From Roseospirillum parvum (GTDB lineage Bacteria > Pseudomonadota > Alphaproteobacteria > Rhodospirillales > Rhodospirillaceae): a stretch of 64,000 bases of DNA. The stretch is from positions 124,001 to 188,000 of the forward strand of contig NZ_FNCV01000005.1 in the NCBI RefSeq assembly GCF_900100455.1, written 5' to 3'. A program made the position numbers and the translations under genes. Numbering within the stretch: the first letter of the stretch is position 1; each line of letters starts with the position of its first letter. The notes beneath the pieces are model-generated. The model was not told the DNA's origin and searched no databases. It was given only the letters and a program-made list of their open reading frames with translations. Shown here one piece after another: positions 25,436 through 34,137 of this stretch.

Positions 25436-25573
25436 TGCACGTCGCCGAACGGGTCGGGGCCCCGCCGCCGGAATGGCCGGACAGGGGTTCCCCAGCGTCT
25501 TGATATAAACTCTTGATATGCCGTGGCTTCCGGTCGCCGGATGTGGCCCGAAGCCCGCCAGCGGAGCCAGATC

Positions 25574-26620
25574 ATGGGTGTTGCCTTTCCCTTTTCCGCC
25601 ATTGTCGGCCAGGAGGAAATGAAGCGGGCGCTGCTCATCGCCGCCGTCGATCCATCGATCGGCGGGGTGATGGTGTTCGGCGACCGGGGAACCGGCAAGT
25701 CCACGGCGGTCCGCGCCCTGGCCGCCCTGCTGCCGGAGATGGTGGCGGTCGAGGGCTGCCCCTACCACCGCGACCCGGCCGACAAGGTCAAGACCTGCGC
25801 CCCGCCGTGCACCGTCGATCACGCCGATCCGGCGCTGCGCACCCACCGCATTCCGGTGCCGGTGGTCGACCTGCCGCTGGGCGCCACCGAGGATCGGGTG
25901 GTCGGCGCGCTGGACCTGGAACGCGCCCTGGCCCATGGCGAGAAGGCTTTCGAGCCGGGCCTTCTGGCCCGCGCCAACCGGGGCTTCCTGTACATCGACG
26001 AGGTCAACCTGCTGGAGGACCATCTGGTCGACCTGTTGCTCGACGTCGCCGCCTCGGGCGAGAACGTCATCGAGCGCGAGGGCCTGAGCGTGCGCCACCC
26101 GGCCCGCTTCGTGCTGGTCGGCTCGGGCAACCCGGAAGAGGGCGAACTGCGGCCTCAGCTCCTCGACCGCTTCGGCCTGTCGGTCGAGGTCAGCACGCCG
26201 ACCGATCTTGACGTGCGCATCCAGGTGGTGCGCCGCCGCGACGCCTTCGAGCGCGACCCCGAGGGGTTCGTCGCCGAGTGGGCCGCCGCCGACACCGAGG
26301 TGCGCGACACCCTGTCCGCCGCCAAGCAGCGCCTGCCCCAGGTCGAGGTGCCGGAACAGGCCCTGGAAACCGCCTCGCGGCTGTGCATGGCCCTGGGCAC
26401 CGATGGCCTGCGCGGCGAGTTGACCCTGATGCGCGCCGCGCGCGCCGTGGCCGCCCTGGACGGTGCCGAGGTGGTCAGCCAGGCGCACATGCGCGGCGTT
26501 GCCCCCAGCGCCCTGCGCCACCGCCTGCGCCGCGACCCGCTGGACGAGTCGGGCTCCACCGCCCGCGTCGCCCGGGCCATCGAGGAAGTCTTCGGCGGCG
26601 CCGAGGTGGCCGCCCAATGA
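25574..26620 (+). CDS. bchI: Magnesium chelatase ATPase subunit I
   Basis: BchI is the AAA+ subunit of Mg-chelatase, which inserts Mg2+ into protoporphyrin IX at the first committed step of bacteriochlorophyll synthesis. The protein has 348 residues, the usual length. Walker A is GDRGTGKS at 36-43, Walker B lies in FLYIDEVNLLEDHLVD, and VGSGNPEEGELRPQLLDRFG covers sensor 1 and the arginine finger. GGAG lies eight bases before the ATG at 25574, and the frame upstream of it does not look like BchI. Its stop overlaps the bchD start (ATGA), so I and D are translationally coupled. Confidence 0.97.
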   Translation: MGVAFPFSAIVGQEEMKRALLIAAVDPSIGGVMVFGDRGTGKSTAVRALAALLPEMVAVEGCPYHRDPADKVKTCAPPCTVDHADPALRTHRIPVPVVDLPLGATEDRVVGALDLERALAHGEKAFEPGLLARANRGFLYIDEVNLLEDHLVDLLLDVAASGENVIEREGLSVRHPARFVLVGSGNPEEGELRPQLLDRFGLSVEVSTPTDLDVRIQVVRRRDAFERDPEGFVAEWAAADTEVRDTLSAAKQRLPQVEVPEQALETASRLCMALGTDGLRGELTLMRAARAVAALDGAEVVSQAHMRGVAPSALRHRLRRDPLDESGSTARVARAIEEVFGGAEVAAQ

Positions 26621-28509
26621 GCCAGCCGGCCGCCGGGCCCGACACGGCCGGGCCGCCGGCCGAGCAGCGCGAGTCGGCCAGCGCCACCCTGGCCGCCGTC
26701 CTCGGCCCGTGGGACGACGCCGCCCTGGCCGCCGCCCTGCTGGCGGTCGATCCGCACGGCCTGGGCGGGGTGCTGGTGCGCGGCCTGCCGGGGCCGGTGC
26801 GCGACCACTGGCAGGAGTTGGTGCGCCGCCTGCTGCCGCCCGAAACCCCGTTCCGCAAGATCCCCCTGCACATCGGTGATGACCGTTTGCTCGGCGGGCT
26901 CGATCTGGCCGCCACCCTGCGCGCCGGTCGCCCGGTGGCGCAGCGCGGCGTGCTCGCCGAGTCCGATGGCGGGGTGGTGCTGCTGCCGATGGCCGAGCGC
27001 GTCGCCACCGGCACCGCGGCCAAGCTGGCGGCGGTGCTCGACAACGGCAGTGTCGGGGCGGAGCGCGACGGCCTGACCCTGAAAGCCGAGGCCCGCATCG
27101 GCGCGGTGGCCTACGACGAAGGCGGCGAGGATGACGAGCCGGTGGCCGGCGCCCTGGCCGAGCGTCTCGCCCTGCACATCGACCTGACCCGCATCGCCCC
27201 GCGCGACATCGGCGAGGCACCGGCCGAGGCGCCGGACATCGTCGCCGCCCGGCAGCGTCTGTGCCGGGTCACCGTGCCCGATGACGCGGTGAAGGCGCTG
27301 TGCGGCTCGGCCCTGGCGCTGGGCGTCTATTCCATGCGCATTCCGCTGCTGGCGGTGCGGGTGGCCCGTGCCGCCGCCGCCCTGGATGGCCGCGACGAGG
27401 TCGACGAGACCGATGCCGCCCTGGCCGCCCGGCTGGTCCTGGCGCCGCGCGCCACCCAGATGCCGGCCGGCCAGGAAGAGGAGCCGGCCGAGCAGGAGCC
27501 CGAGGAGCCGGAACCGCCCCCCGAGCCGCCCGAGGACCAGGAGCCGCCGGAAGAGTCCGAGGACGACGAGCAGGACCAGTTGACCCCGGAAGAGTTGGCC
27601 GAGGTGATCCTGGCCGCCGCCCAGGCGGCGGTGCCGCCCAACCTGTTGGCCCTGATCCAGGCGGGGCTCGGCCCCAAGCGCCGCAAGACGCCGGCCGGCA
27701 AGGCCGGGGCGCGCAAGTACGGGGCCACCCGGGGCCGCCCCTCGGGCACCCGGGCCGGCATGCCGGGGCAGAACGGGGCGCGGCTCAACGTTATCGAGAC
27801 GCTGCGCTCGGCCGCCCCCTGGCAGACCCTGCGCCGCCGCGAGTTCGAGATGATGGCCGCCCGGGCGCGCGAGGAAGGCTACACCCCGGCCAATCCGCCC
27901 CGGGTGCTGGTGCGGCGCGACGATTTCCGGGTCATGCGCTACCGCCAGCGCACCCTGACCACGACCATTTTCGCCGTCGATGCCTCCGGCTCGGCCGCCC
28001 TGCACCGGCTGGCCGAGGCCAAGGGCGCGGTGGAGCTGCTGCTCGCCGAATGCTACGTGCGGCGCGATCAGGTGGCGGTGGTCGCCTTCCGCGGCAAGGG
28101 GGCCGAGGTGCTGTTGCCGCCGACCCGCTCGCTGGTCCGCGCCAAGCGCAGTCTGGCCCGTCTGCCCGGGGGCGGCGGCACGCCGCTGGCCGCCGGCGTG
28201 GAAACGGCGGCCATGCTGGCCGACGCGGCGGCCCACCACGGCCAGTCGCCGGTTTTGGTGATGCTGACCGACGGGCGGGCCAACGTCGGGCTGGACGGCA
28301 AGGGGGGGCGCGCCAAGGCCCAGGCCGAGGCCATGGAGGCGGCCGGCCGGGTGCGTCTGGCCGGGCATTCGGCGCTGGTGCTGGATACCGCGCCACGCCC
28401 CGATCCCCGGGCCCGCCAGTTGGCCGAGGCCATGGACGCCACCTATCTGCCCTTGCCCCAGGCCGACGCCGCTTCCATCTCGCAGGCCGTGCAGGCCGCC
28501 GCCAAATAG
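26617..28509 (+). CDS. bchD: Magnesium chelatase subunit D
   Basis: BchD forms the hexameric platform with BchI that drives BchH in Mg2+ insertion. The protein has 630 residues. The N-terminal AAA-like domain lacks a good Walker A, as usual for BchD. An acidic Pro-rich linker lies at about residues 287-327. The C-terminal integrin-I (vWA) domain has the MIDAS motif DASGS beginning at residue 455 and LTDGRANVGLDG. The start overlaps bchI by four bases and the bchO gene follows after 44 bases. The bchH gene for the third subunit is not in the window. Confidence 0.96.
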   Translation: MSQPAAGPDTAGPPAEQRESASATLAAVLGPWDDAALAAALLAVDPHGLGGVLVRGLPGPVRDHWQELVRRLLPPETPFRKIPLHIGDDRLLGGLDLAATLRAGRPVAQRGVLAESDGGVVLLPMAERVATGTAAKLAAVLDNGSVGAERDGLTLKAEARIGAVAYDEGGEDDEPVAGALAERLALHIDLTRIAPRDIGEAPAEAPDIVAARQRLCRVTVPDDAVKALCGSALALGVYSMRIPLLAVRVARAAAALDGRDEVDETDAALAARLVLAPRATQMPAGQEEEPAEQEPEEPEPPPEPPEDQEPPEESEDDEQDQLTPEELAEVILAAAQAAVPPNLLALIQAGLGPKRRKTPAGKAGARKYGATRGRPSGTRAGMPGQNGARLNVIETLRSAAPWQTLRRREFEMMAARAREEGYTPANPPRVLVRRDDFRVMRYRQRTLTTTIFAVDASGSAALHRLAEAKGAVELLLAECYVRRDQVAVVAFRGKGAEVLLPPTRSLVRAKRSLARLPGGGGTPLAAGVETAAMLADAAAHHGQSPVLVMLTDGRANVGLDGKGGRAKAQAEAMEAAGRVRLAGHSALVLDTAPRPDPRARQLAEAMDATYLPLPQADAASISQAVQAAAK

Positions 28510-28553
28510 GCTCCGCCATCTCGACGGGCCGCCGCCAGGGACCGAACGCCGCC

Positions 28554-29474
28554 ATGTTCAGCTTCAGCGCCGATCGTCCGCAGTGGGACCAGGAAGGCCG
28601 CGACTGGCCGAACCGGGAAAGCAGCCGCTTCGTCACCGTCGCCGGGCTGCGCTGGCATGTCCAGGAGATGGGGCCCGATCAGGCGCCGGTGGTGCTGCTG
28701 CTGCACGGCACCGGGGCGGCGACCCACTCCTGGGGCGCGCTGATGCCGCTGCTGGCCCGCCATTTCCGGGTCATCGCGCCGGACCTGCCGGGGCACGGCT
28801 TCACCGGCCCGCTGCCCATGCACCGCCTGAGCCTGCCCGGGGTCGCCGGCGCCGTGCGCCAGTTGCTGGAGGGGTTGGAGATCAATCCGGCCCTGGTCGT
28901 CGGCCACTCGGCGGGGGCGGCGATTCTCTGCCGCATGGCGCTCGACGGGGCCATTGATCCGGCCGCCATCATCAGCCTGAACGGCGCCTTGCGGCCCTTC
29001 CCCGGAGTCGCCGGGGCGATCTTCCCGCCGATCGCCAAGCTTTTGTTCACCAATCCGCTGGTGCCGCGCTTCTTCGCCTGGAGCGCCGGCCTGGACGGCG
29101 GCAAGCGGGCCCGCAAGCTGATCGCCGATACCGGCTCCGAGGTCGATGCCCGCACGCTGGGCCACTACGTCGACCTGATGCGCTGCCCGGGCCATGCCCA
29201 CGGTGCCCTGGGCATGATGGCCGGCTGGGACCTCAACACCTTCCAGGCCGACCTGCCGACCCTGACCACGCCGCTGGTCCTGGTCGCCGGGGCGCTGGAT
29301 CGCACGGTCGATCCCGAGGTGGCCGACCGGGTGGCCGCCATGGTCCACGCCGGGCGGGCCGTTCACCTGGACGGACTGGGCCATCTGGCCCACGAGGAAG
29401 ACCCGCGGCGTCTGGCCGAGCTGATCGTGGGCGAGGCCCGCAGCGCCGGCCTGACCCCGCTCGACAGCGGCTGA
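28554..29474 (+). CDS. bchO: Alpha/beta-hydrolase BchO
   Basis: BchO is an alpha/beta-hydrolase found next to bchI and bchD in purple bacteria. Its biochemical role in bacteriochlorophyll synthesis is not settled. The protein has 306 residues with the oxyanion region LLLHGTGAATHSW, the nucleophile elbow VVGHSAGAA (Ser in GHSAG) and the catalytic His in GLGHLAHEEDP. The N-terminal segment PQWDQEGRDWPNRE is shared by BchO proteins. The ATG at 28554 follows bchD by 44 bases, consistent with one bchIDO transcript. Confidence 0.95.
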   Translation: MFSFSADRPQWDQEGRDWPNRESSRFVTVAGLRWHVQEMGPDQAPVVLLLHGTGAATHSWGALMPLLARHFRVIAPDLPGHGFTGPLPMHRLSLPGVAGAVRQLLEGLEINPALVVGHSAGAAILCRMALDGAIDPAAIISLNGALRPFPGVAGAIFPPIAKLLFTNPLVPRFFAWSAGLDGGKRARKLIADTGSEVDARTLGHYVDLMRCPGHAHGALGMMAGWDLNTFQADLPTLTTPLVLVAGALDRTVDPEVADRVAAMVHAGRAVHLDGLGHLAHEEDPRRLAELIVGEARSAGLTPLDSG

Positions 29475-29583
29475 TCCCAACCGGTTGTTGATGTTCTCCG
29501 GCGCCGGCGCACCCCTGGATGGAGGCGTCGCGCGGCCCGGTCGAGTTGCTCCAAGCTCCTCTTGATGCTAGGGTTATTAACGG

Positions 29584-31131
29584 ATGACTGAAAGTTCCCC
29601 ATCCTCCAACAGCAGGCCGGCTTCCATGTCCGCTTCCGCCTCGGAGCGTCCCCACGCGATTGTCATCGGAAGCGGCTTCGGCGGTCTGGCCGCGGCGGTG
29701 CGCCTGGGCGCCCGTGGCTACCGGGTGACGGTGCTGGAACAGCTCGACCGTCCGGGCGGCCGGGCCCGGGTGTTCCGCCAGGACGGCCACGTCTTCGACG
29801 CCGGGCCGACCATCGTCACCGCGCCCTTCCTGTTCGAGGAGTTGTGGGAGTTGTGCGGCCGCAAGCTGGCCGACGACGTCACCCTGAAGCCGCTCGATCC
29901 GTTCTACCGCATCCGCTTCGACGACGGCTCGACCTTCGCCGCCAACGCCGATCCCGAGTTCATGCGCCAGCAGGTGGCCAAGCTGTCGCCCGGCGACGTC
30001 GAGGGCTATGAGCGCTTCGTCAAGGAAAGCGAGGCGGTGTTCAAGGTCGGCTTCCAGGAGTTGGGCGACGTGCCCTTCTCCAGCCTGATGGACATGGCCA
30101 AGGCGGTGCCTGGGCTGGCCCGGCATCAGGCGTGGCGCAGCGTCTACCAGCACGTGGCGGCCTGCGTGAAGGATGAACGGCTGCGTCTGGCCCTGTCCTT
30201 CCACCCGCTGTTCATCGGCGGCAATCCCTTCTCGGTCACCTCGGTCTACAGCCTGATCGCCTACCTGGAGCGCCACTGGGGCGTGCACTGGACCATGGGC
30301 GGCACCGGCGAACTGGTGCGCGGGCTGGTCGGCCTGATCGAGGGGCAGGGCGGGACCGTGCGCCTGAACAGCGAGGTCACCGAGATCACGGTCGACAACG
30401 GCCGCGCCACCGGGGTCCGGCTGGCCGATGGCGAGACCCTGCCGGCCAAGGTGGTGGTCTCCAACGCCGACGTCGCCTGGACCTACGGCCGCCTCGTCCC
30501 GGCGGCGGCCAACCAGCGCTGGACCAAGCGCAAGCTGGTCAAGTCGCGCTACTCCATGAGCCTGTTCGTCTGGTACTTCGGCACCCAGGGCACGTGGCCC
30601 GAGGTGGACCACCATTCGATCATCCTGGGGCCGCGCTACAAGGGTCTGCTCAACGACATCTTCCATCACAAGGTGCTGGCCGAGGACTTCAGCCTCTACC
30701 TGCACCGGCCGACGGCGACCGATCCCTCGATGGCGCCCGAGGGATGTGATACCTTCTATGTGCTGTCGCCGGTGCCCAATCTGGCCGGCGGCGAGGTGTG
30801 GGACGAGACCCGCACCGAAAGCTATCGACAGGCCGTCGAAAAACGTCTGGAGGAAACCGTCCTGCCCGGTCTCAAGGGGCGGGTGACGGCCTCCAAGGTG
30901 ATCACGCCGCGCCACTTCCAGGACAACCTGTTGTCCATGTATGGTGCGGCCTTCGGACTGGAACCGGTGTTCACGCAAAGCGCCTGGTTCCGGCCTCACA
31001 ACAAGAGCGAGGACGTGGACGGCCTCTATCTGGTCGGCGCCAGCACCCATCCCGGGGCGGGCCTGCCGGGTGTGGTTTCCTCGGCCCGGGTTCTGGACAA
31101 GGTGGTTCCCGATGGGCGCAACGTGGCTTAA
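29584..31131 (+). CDS. crtI: Phytoene desaturase CrtI
   Basis: CrtI is an FAD-dependent desaturase that converts phytoene to neurosporene or lycopene in carotenoid synthesis. The protein has 515 residues. The dinucleotide motif GSGFGG is at 29-34, preceded by AIVI, followed by EQLDRPGGRARVF and DAGPTIVTAPFLFEEL. The C-terminal GLYLVGASTHPGAGLPGV is the carotenoid-desaturase signature. The first 24 residues are Ser-rich, and the start could also be Met15 (29626); neither has a strong ribosome-binding site. It follows bchO by 109 bases and overlaps crtB by 20 bases. The number of desaturation steps cannot be read from sequence. Confidence 0.96.
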   Translation: MTESSPSSNSRPASMSASASERPHAIVIGSGFGGLAAAVRLGARGYRVTVLEQLDRPGGRARVFRQDGHVFDAGPTIVTAPFLFEELWELCGRKLADDVTLKPLDPFYRIRFDDGSTFAANADPEFMRQQVAKLSPGDVEGYERFVKESEAVFKVGFQELGDVPFSSLMDMAKAVPGLARHQAWRSVYQHVAACVKDERLRLALSFHPLFIGGNPFSVTSVYSLIAYLERHWGVHWTMGGTGELVRGLVGLIEGQGGTVRLNSEVTEITVDNGRATGVRLADGETLPAKVVVSNADVAWTYGRLVPAAANQRWTKRKLVKSRYSMSLFVWYFGTQGTWPEVDHHSIILGPRYKGLLNDIFHHKVLAEDFSLYLHRPTATDPSMAPEGCDTFYVLSPVPNLAGGEVWDETRTESYRQAVEKRLEETVLPGLKGRVTASKVITPRHFQDNLLSMYGAAFGLEPVFTQSAWFRPHNKSEDVDGLYLVGASTHPGAGLPGVVSSARVLDKVVPDGRNVA

Positions 31132-32194
31132 ACCCGATTTCGGCCGGCGCCGCGACAAGGCCGCCTGCCGGGAAATGATCCGTGGCGGCTCGCGCAGCTT
31201 CTTCTTCGCCTCGCTGCTGCTACCGCCGCCGTTGCGCGACCCGGCCTATGCCATCTACGCCTTCTGCCGGCTGTCCGACGACACGGTGGACGACTGCGAG
31301 GTGACCGGCCTGGCGCCGGTGGAAAGCCTGTACGAGCGACTCGACCTGGCCTATGCCGGGCGGCCGCTCGACACCCCGGCCGACCGTGCCTTCGCCGAAA
31401 CCGTCGACCTCTATGGCATCCCGCGCGCCCTGCCCGCCGCGCTGCTCGAAGGCATGGCCTGGGACTGCCAGGATAAGCGCTACGAAACCCTGGAGGACCT
31501 GCACGACTACGCCGCCCGCGTGGCCGGCACCGTGGGCGCCATGATGAGCCTGCTGCTCGGCGCCCGCGATCCGGTGGTGGTGGCCCGGGCTTGCGATCTG
31601 GGCGTGGCCATGCAGTTGACCAACATCTGCCGCGACGTGGGCGAGGACGCCCGCCGGGGCCGCATCTACCTGCCCCGGGCCTGGATGCGCGGCGTCGGGC
31701 TCGATCCCGAGTGCTGGCTGGCCGACCCCAAGCCGGGCCCGGCCCTGGCCTCCATCGTCAAGCGCCTGCTGGCCGAGGCCGACCGCCTCTACGACCGCGC
31801 CGCCACCGGCATCGCCGGCCTGCCCTCGGGCTGCCGGCCGGCCATCCACGCCGCCCGCCTGTTCTACCGCGAGATCGGCTATGACGTGCTGCGCGCCGGC
31901 GGCGATTCGGTGACCCGCCGGGCCGTGGTCCCCGGTGACCGCAAGGCCGCCCTGGTCGCCTCGGCCCTGGCCGCCGCCGCGCGGCGCACCGAGGTCGACC
32001 CGTCGCCGCCGCTGGTCTGCAACCGCTTCCTGGTCGATGCCGCCCGCAATGCCCCCGAGCCCAAGCTGGAGCCGGGTCCCCTGGGCCGCGCCATGCGCCG
32101 CATCGACAACCGTGTCGGTTGGACGGTCGAGCTGTTCCTGGAACTGGAGCAGCGCGAGCGCGCCGCCCAGATGGCCGCCGCCGCGCGCGGCTAG
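31112..32194 (+). CDS. crtB: Phytoene synthase CrtB
   Basis: CrtB condenses two geranylgeranyl diphosphates to phytoene, the first carotenoid-specific step. The protein has 360 residues. The two Mg-diphosphate motifs are SDDTVDD (D56-D61) and RDVGEDARRGRIYLP (D175-D179). The ATG at 31112 lies inside the end of crtI (20-base overlap), the standard crtIB coupling. The reading frame is open further upstream in the crtI region, but that is a shadow. The TAG stop lies in the left arm of a long hairpin that begins at 32193. No other carotenoid gene follows. Confidence 0.96.
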   Translation: MGATWLKPDFGRRRDKAACREMIRGGSRSFFFASLLLPPPLRDPAYAIYAFCRLSDDTVDDCEVTGLAPVESLYERLDLAYAGRPLDTPADRAFAETVDLYGIPRALPAALLEGMAWDCQDKRYETLEDLHDYAARVAGTVGAMMSLLLGARDPVVVARACDLGVAMQLTNICRDVGEDARRGRIYLPRAWMRGVGLDPECWLADPKPGPALASIVKRLLAEADRLYDRAATGIAGLPSGCRPAIHAARLFYREIGYDVLRAGGDSVTRRAVVPGDRKAALVASALAAAARRTEVDPSPPLVCNRFLVDAARNAPEPKLEPGPLGRAMRRIDNRVGWTVELFLELEQRERAAQMAAAARG

Positions 32195-32255
32195 AGCCGA
32201 GAGCGAAAAACCGGAACCACTTGGTGGTTCCAGATTTTTCGCTCAAATCGGCTCT
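32193..32255. repeat. Long hairpin A, overlapping the crtB stop codon
   Basis: An inverted repeat of 63 bases. AGAGCCGA pairs with TCGGCTCT, GAGCGAAAAA with TTTTTCGCTC, and GGAACCAC with GTGGTTCC, with small bulges and loop TTG. It begins at the second base of the crtB stop codon. The A/T-rich segment in the stem ends in a T-run, so it could terminate crtB. Confidence 0.88.
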
Positions 32256-32268
32256 ACATCTAAGATCG

Positions 32269-32333
32269 AGAGCACGGCCTCGCGTTTATCCGGGGTCACA
32301 AAGTGACCCCGGATAAACGCGAGGCCGTGCTCT
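32269..32333. repeat. Long hairpin B, perfect 31-base arms
   Basis: A perfect inverted repeat. The 31-base arm starting AGAGCACGGCC (32269-32299) is mirrored exactly at 32303-32333, around a loop of three A. The stem contains TTTATCC/GGATAAA in an otherwise G+C-rich duplex. Thirteen bases separate it from hairpin A. Confidence 0.95.
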
Positions 32334-32347
32334 AAATCATTGAATCG

Positions 32348-32407
32348 AGAGCAGATTCACGCGCCCAATCTGAATCGCTTGGCGATTCAGATTGGGCGCG
32401 ATCTGCT
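32348..32407. repeat. Long hairpin C
   Basis: A perfect 19-base stem (32360-32378 with 32382-32400, loop TTG, CGCGCCCAATCTGAATCGC type) is extended, after a three-base bulge, by AGCAGAT with ATCTGCT. Like hairpin B it is preceded by ATCGAGAGC. It is the third of three hairpins in a row after crtB. Confidence 0.93.
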
Positions 32408-32425
32408 TTAAGCCGGCCCGCTTCA

Positions 32426-32451
32426 CCCGGGGGCCGTCGCTGGCCCCCGGG
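32426..32451. terminator. G+C hairpin at the end of the AAE transporter gene
   Basis: CCCGGGGGCC (32426-32435) pairs perfectly with GGCCCCCGGG (32442-32451). It lies 13 bases past the stop codon of the minus-strand transporter gene and has no T-run. It is probably a transcript-end structure. Confidence 0.5.
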
Positions 32452-32463
32452 ACCTGGGCCGCC

Positions 32464-34137
32464 CTACACCCACAGCAGCAGAACCAGGATCTGCGGCGCC
32501 AGGATGCGCAGCACCATGACCAGGGGGTAGACCGTGGCATAGGCCAGGGCGGGTGCCTCCGACGGGCGGATGGCGTTGGCGAAGGCCAGCGCCGGCGGGT
32601 CCGTCATGCCGCCGGCCAGCAGCCCGCACAGGGTGAGATAGTTCATGCCCAGGGCGAGGCGCGCGATGAAGCCGACGATCACCAGGGGAATCAGGGTGAT
32701 CAGGGCGCCGAACAGCATCCACCGCAGGCCATCCCCCTCGGTCAGGATGGCCACGAAGTCCTGACCGGCCTTGAGCCCGACGATGCCCAGGAAGAGCACG
32801 ATCCCGATCTCGCGCAGGGCGTGGTTGGCGCTCGGCGGCATGAACCAGACGAAGGGGCCGAGATGGCCCAGGCGGGCCAGCAGGATGGCGGCCAACAACG
32901 GGCCGCCGGCCAGCCCCAGCTTCAAGGGCGCCGGCATGCCGGGCACGGCCAGGGGAAGGGAGCCCAGCAGCACGCCCAACGCGATGCCCAGGAAGATGGG
33001 CAGGATCTGCGCCTGTTGCAGGGCCTGCTCGCGGTTGCCCAGAAGCCCGGCCACGGCGTCCAGGTTGGCGGGCTGGCCGATGACCGTGCAGATGTCGCCG
33101 AACTGAAGGCGCAGCCTGGGGCTGGGGGTCAGCTCGATGCCGGTCCGGGTGACCCGGCTGATCACCGCCTCGTGGCGGTGCAGCACGTCCAGGTCGCCGA
33201 TGGTCTTGCCCAGGACGCCCGACTGGGTGACCACGACGCGCCGCCACTTGACCTCGGAGGGCACCGTCTTGAGGTCGGTGTCCACCGGCCGGCCCAGGAT
33301 GCGCACCATGTCGCGCAGCCGGTCGGGACGGCCGACCAGCAGCATCACGTCGCCCACCTGTACCGGCATCTCGCCGTGGGCGACCATCACCTTGGCGTCG
33401 CGCATGATCCGGCTGATCACGATTTCCATCGCCTCCAGGCCGGGCAGTTCCTTGATCGGAACCCCGTCCAGGTTGGTGTTGGCGACCTCGACGGTGACGG
33501 TCTGGAGTTCCTGGCGCTCGGTCTGGCGGGCGTCCTCGAAGGCGGCCTGTTCCTGATCGACCCGGATGCGCAGCACGGCGCGCACCAGCAGCATGGTCAC
33601 CAGGATGCCCAGGATGCCGAACGGATAGGCCACGGCATAGCCCAGCGCCGGGGCGTCCAGGTCGGCCGGACCGGCGCCGACGGTGGTCAGCATCTGGCTC
33701 GCCGCGCCCAGCGAAGGGGTGTTGGTCGTCGCCCCCGACATCAGGCCCAGCACGGTCGGCAAGGGAACGTCAAAGCCGATATGGATGGCGGCGGCGACCA
33801 GCACCGACAGCGCGACCAGCGTCGCCGCCATGCCGTTCAGCGCCAATCCGGAGCGGCGCAGGGCCGAGAAGAAGCCCGGACCCACCTGGATGCCGATGGT
33901 GTACACGAACAGGATCAGTCCGAACTCGCGCAGGAAATGCCCCACCTCGGGATCGACCGACACCCCCACATGGCCCCAGAAGATGCCGGCGAACAGCACC
34001 CCGCCGATGCCCAGGGAAATGGCGCCCACCCGCAGGCGGCCGAGCAGCAGGCCGCTCACCGCCACCAGGCACAACGCCAGAAGGCCGCGGGTGATGGAAT
34101 CGAGTCCGGTCAAGGGAGCGAGGATGTCCAAGGGCAT
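32464..34137 (-). CDS. AAE-family (YidE/YbjL-type) transporter with TrkA_C domains
   Basis: This membrane protein of 557 residues has two homologous halves of about five helices each, flanking a cytosolic middle with two TrkA_C (RCK_C) regulatory domains (about residues 200-370). This is the architecture of the aspartate-alanine exchanger family, including AspT, YidE and YbjL. Family segments are FLREFGLILFVYTIGIQVGPGFF, GLMSGATTNTPSLGA and, in the second half, ALREIGIVLFLGIVGLKAG and GLLAGGMTDPPALAFAN. The pairing of TNTP with TDPP is typical. The substrate is unknown. It is convergent with crtB. Confidence 0.9.
   Translation of the reverse strand: MPLDILAPLTGLDSITRGLLALCLVAVSGLLLGRLRVGAISLGIGGVLFAGIFWGHVGVSVDPEVGHFLREFGLILFVYTIGIQVGPGFFSALRRSGLALNGMAATLVALSVLVAAAIHIGFDVPLPTVLGLMSGATTNTPSLGAASQMLTTVGAGPADLDAPALGYAVAYPFGILGILVTMLLVRAVLRIRVDQEQAAFEDARQTERQELQTVTVEVANTNLDGVPIKELPGLEAMEIVISRIMRDAKVMVAHGEMPVQVGDVMLLVGRPDRLRDMVRILGRPVDTDLKTVPSEVKWRRVVVTQSGVLGKTIGDLDVLHRHEAVISRVTRTGIELTPSPRLRLQFGDICTVIGQPANLDAVAGLLGNREQALQQAQILPIFLGIALGVLLGSLPLAVPGMPAPLKLGLAGGPLLAAILLARLGHLGPFVWFMPPSANHALREIGIVLFLGIVGLKAGQDFVAILTEGDGLRWMLFGALITLIPLVIVGFIARLALGMNYLTLCGLLAGGMTDPPALAFANAIRPSEAPALAYATVYPLVMVLRILAPQILVLLLWV

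Noticed and set aside
25348-25573. PpsR/CrtJ site (TGT-N12-ACA) upstream of bchI
   Set aside because: I looked for the pattern by eye here and in the bchO-crtI gap and found none.
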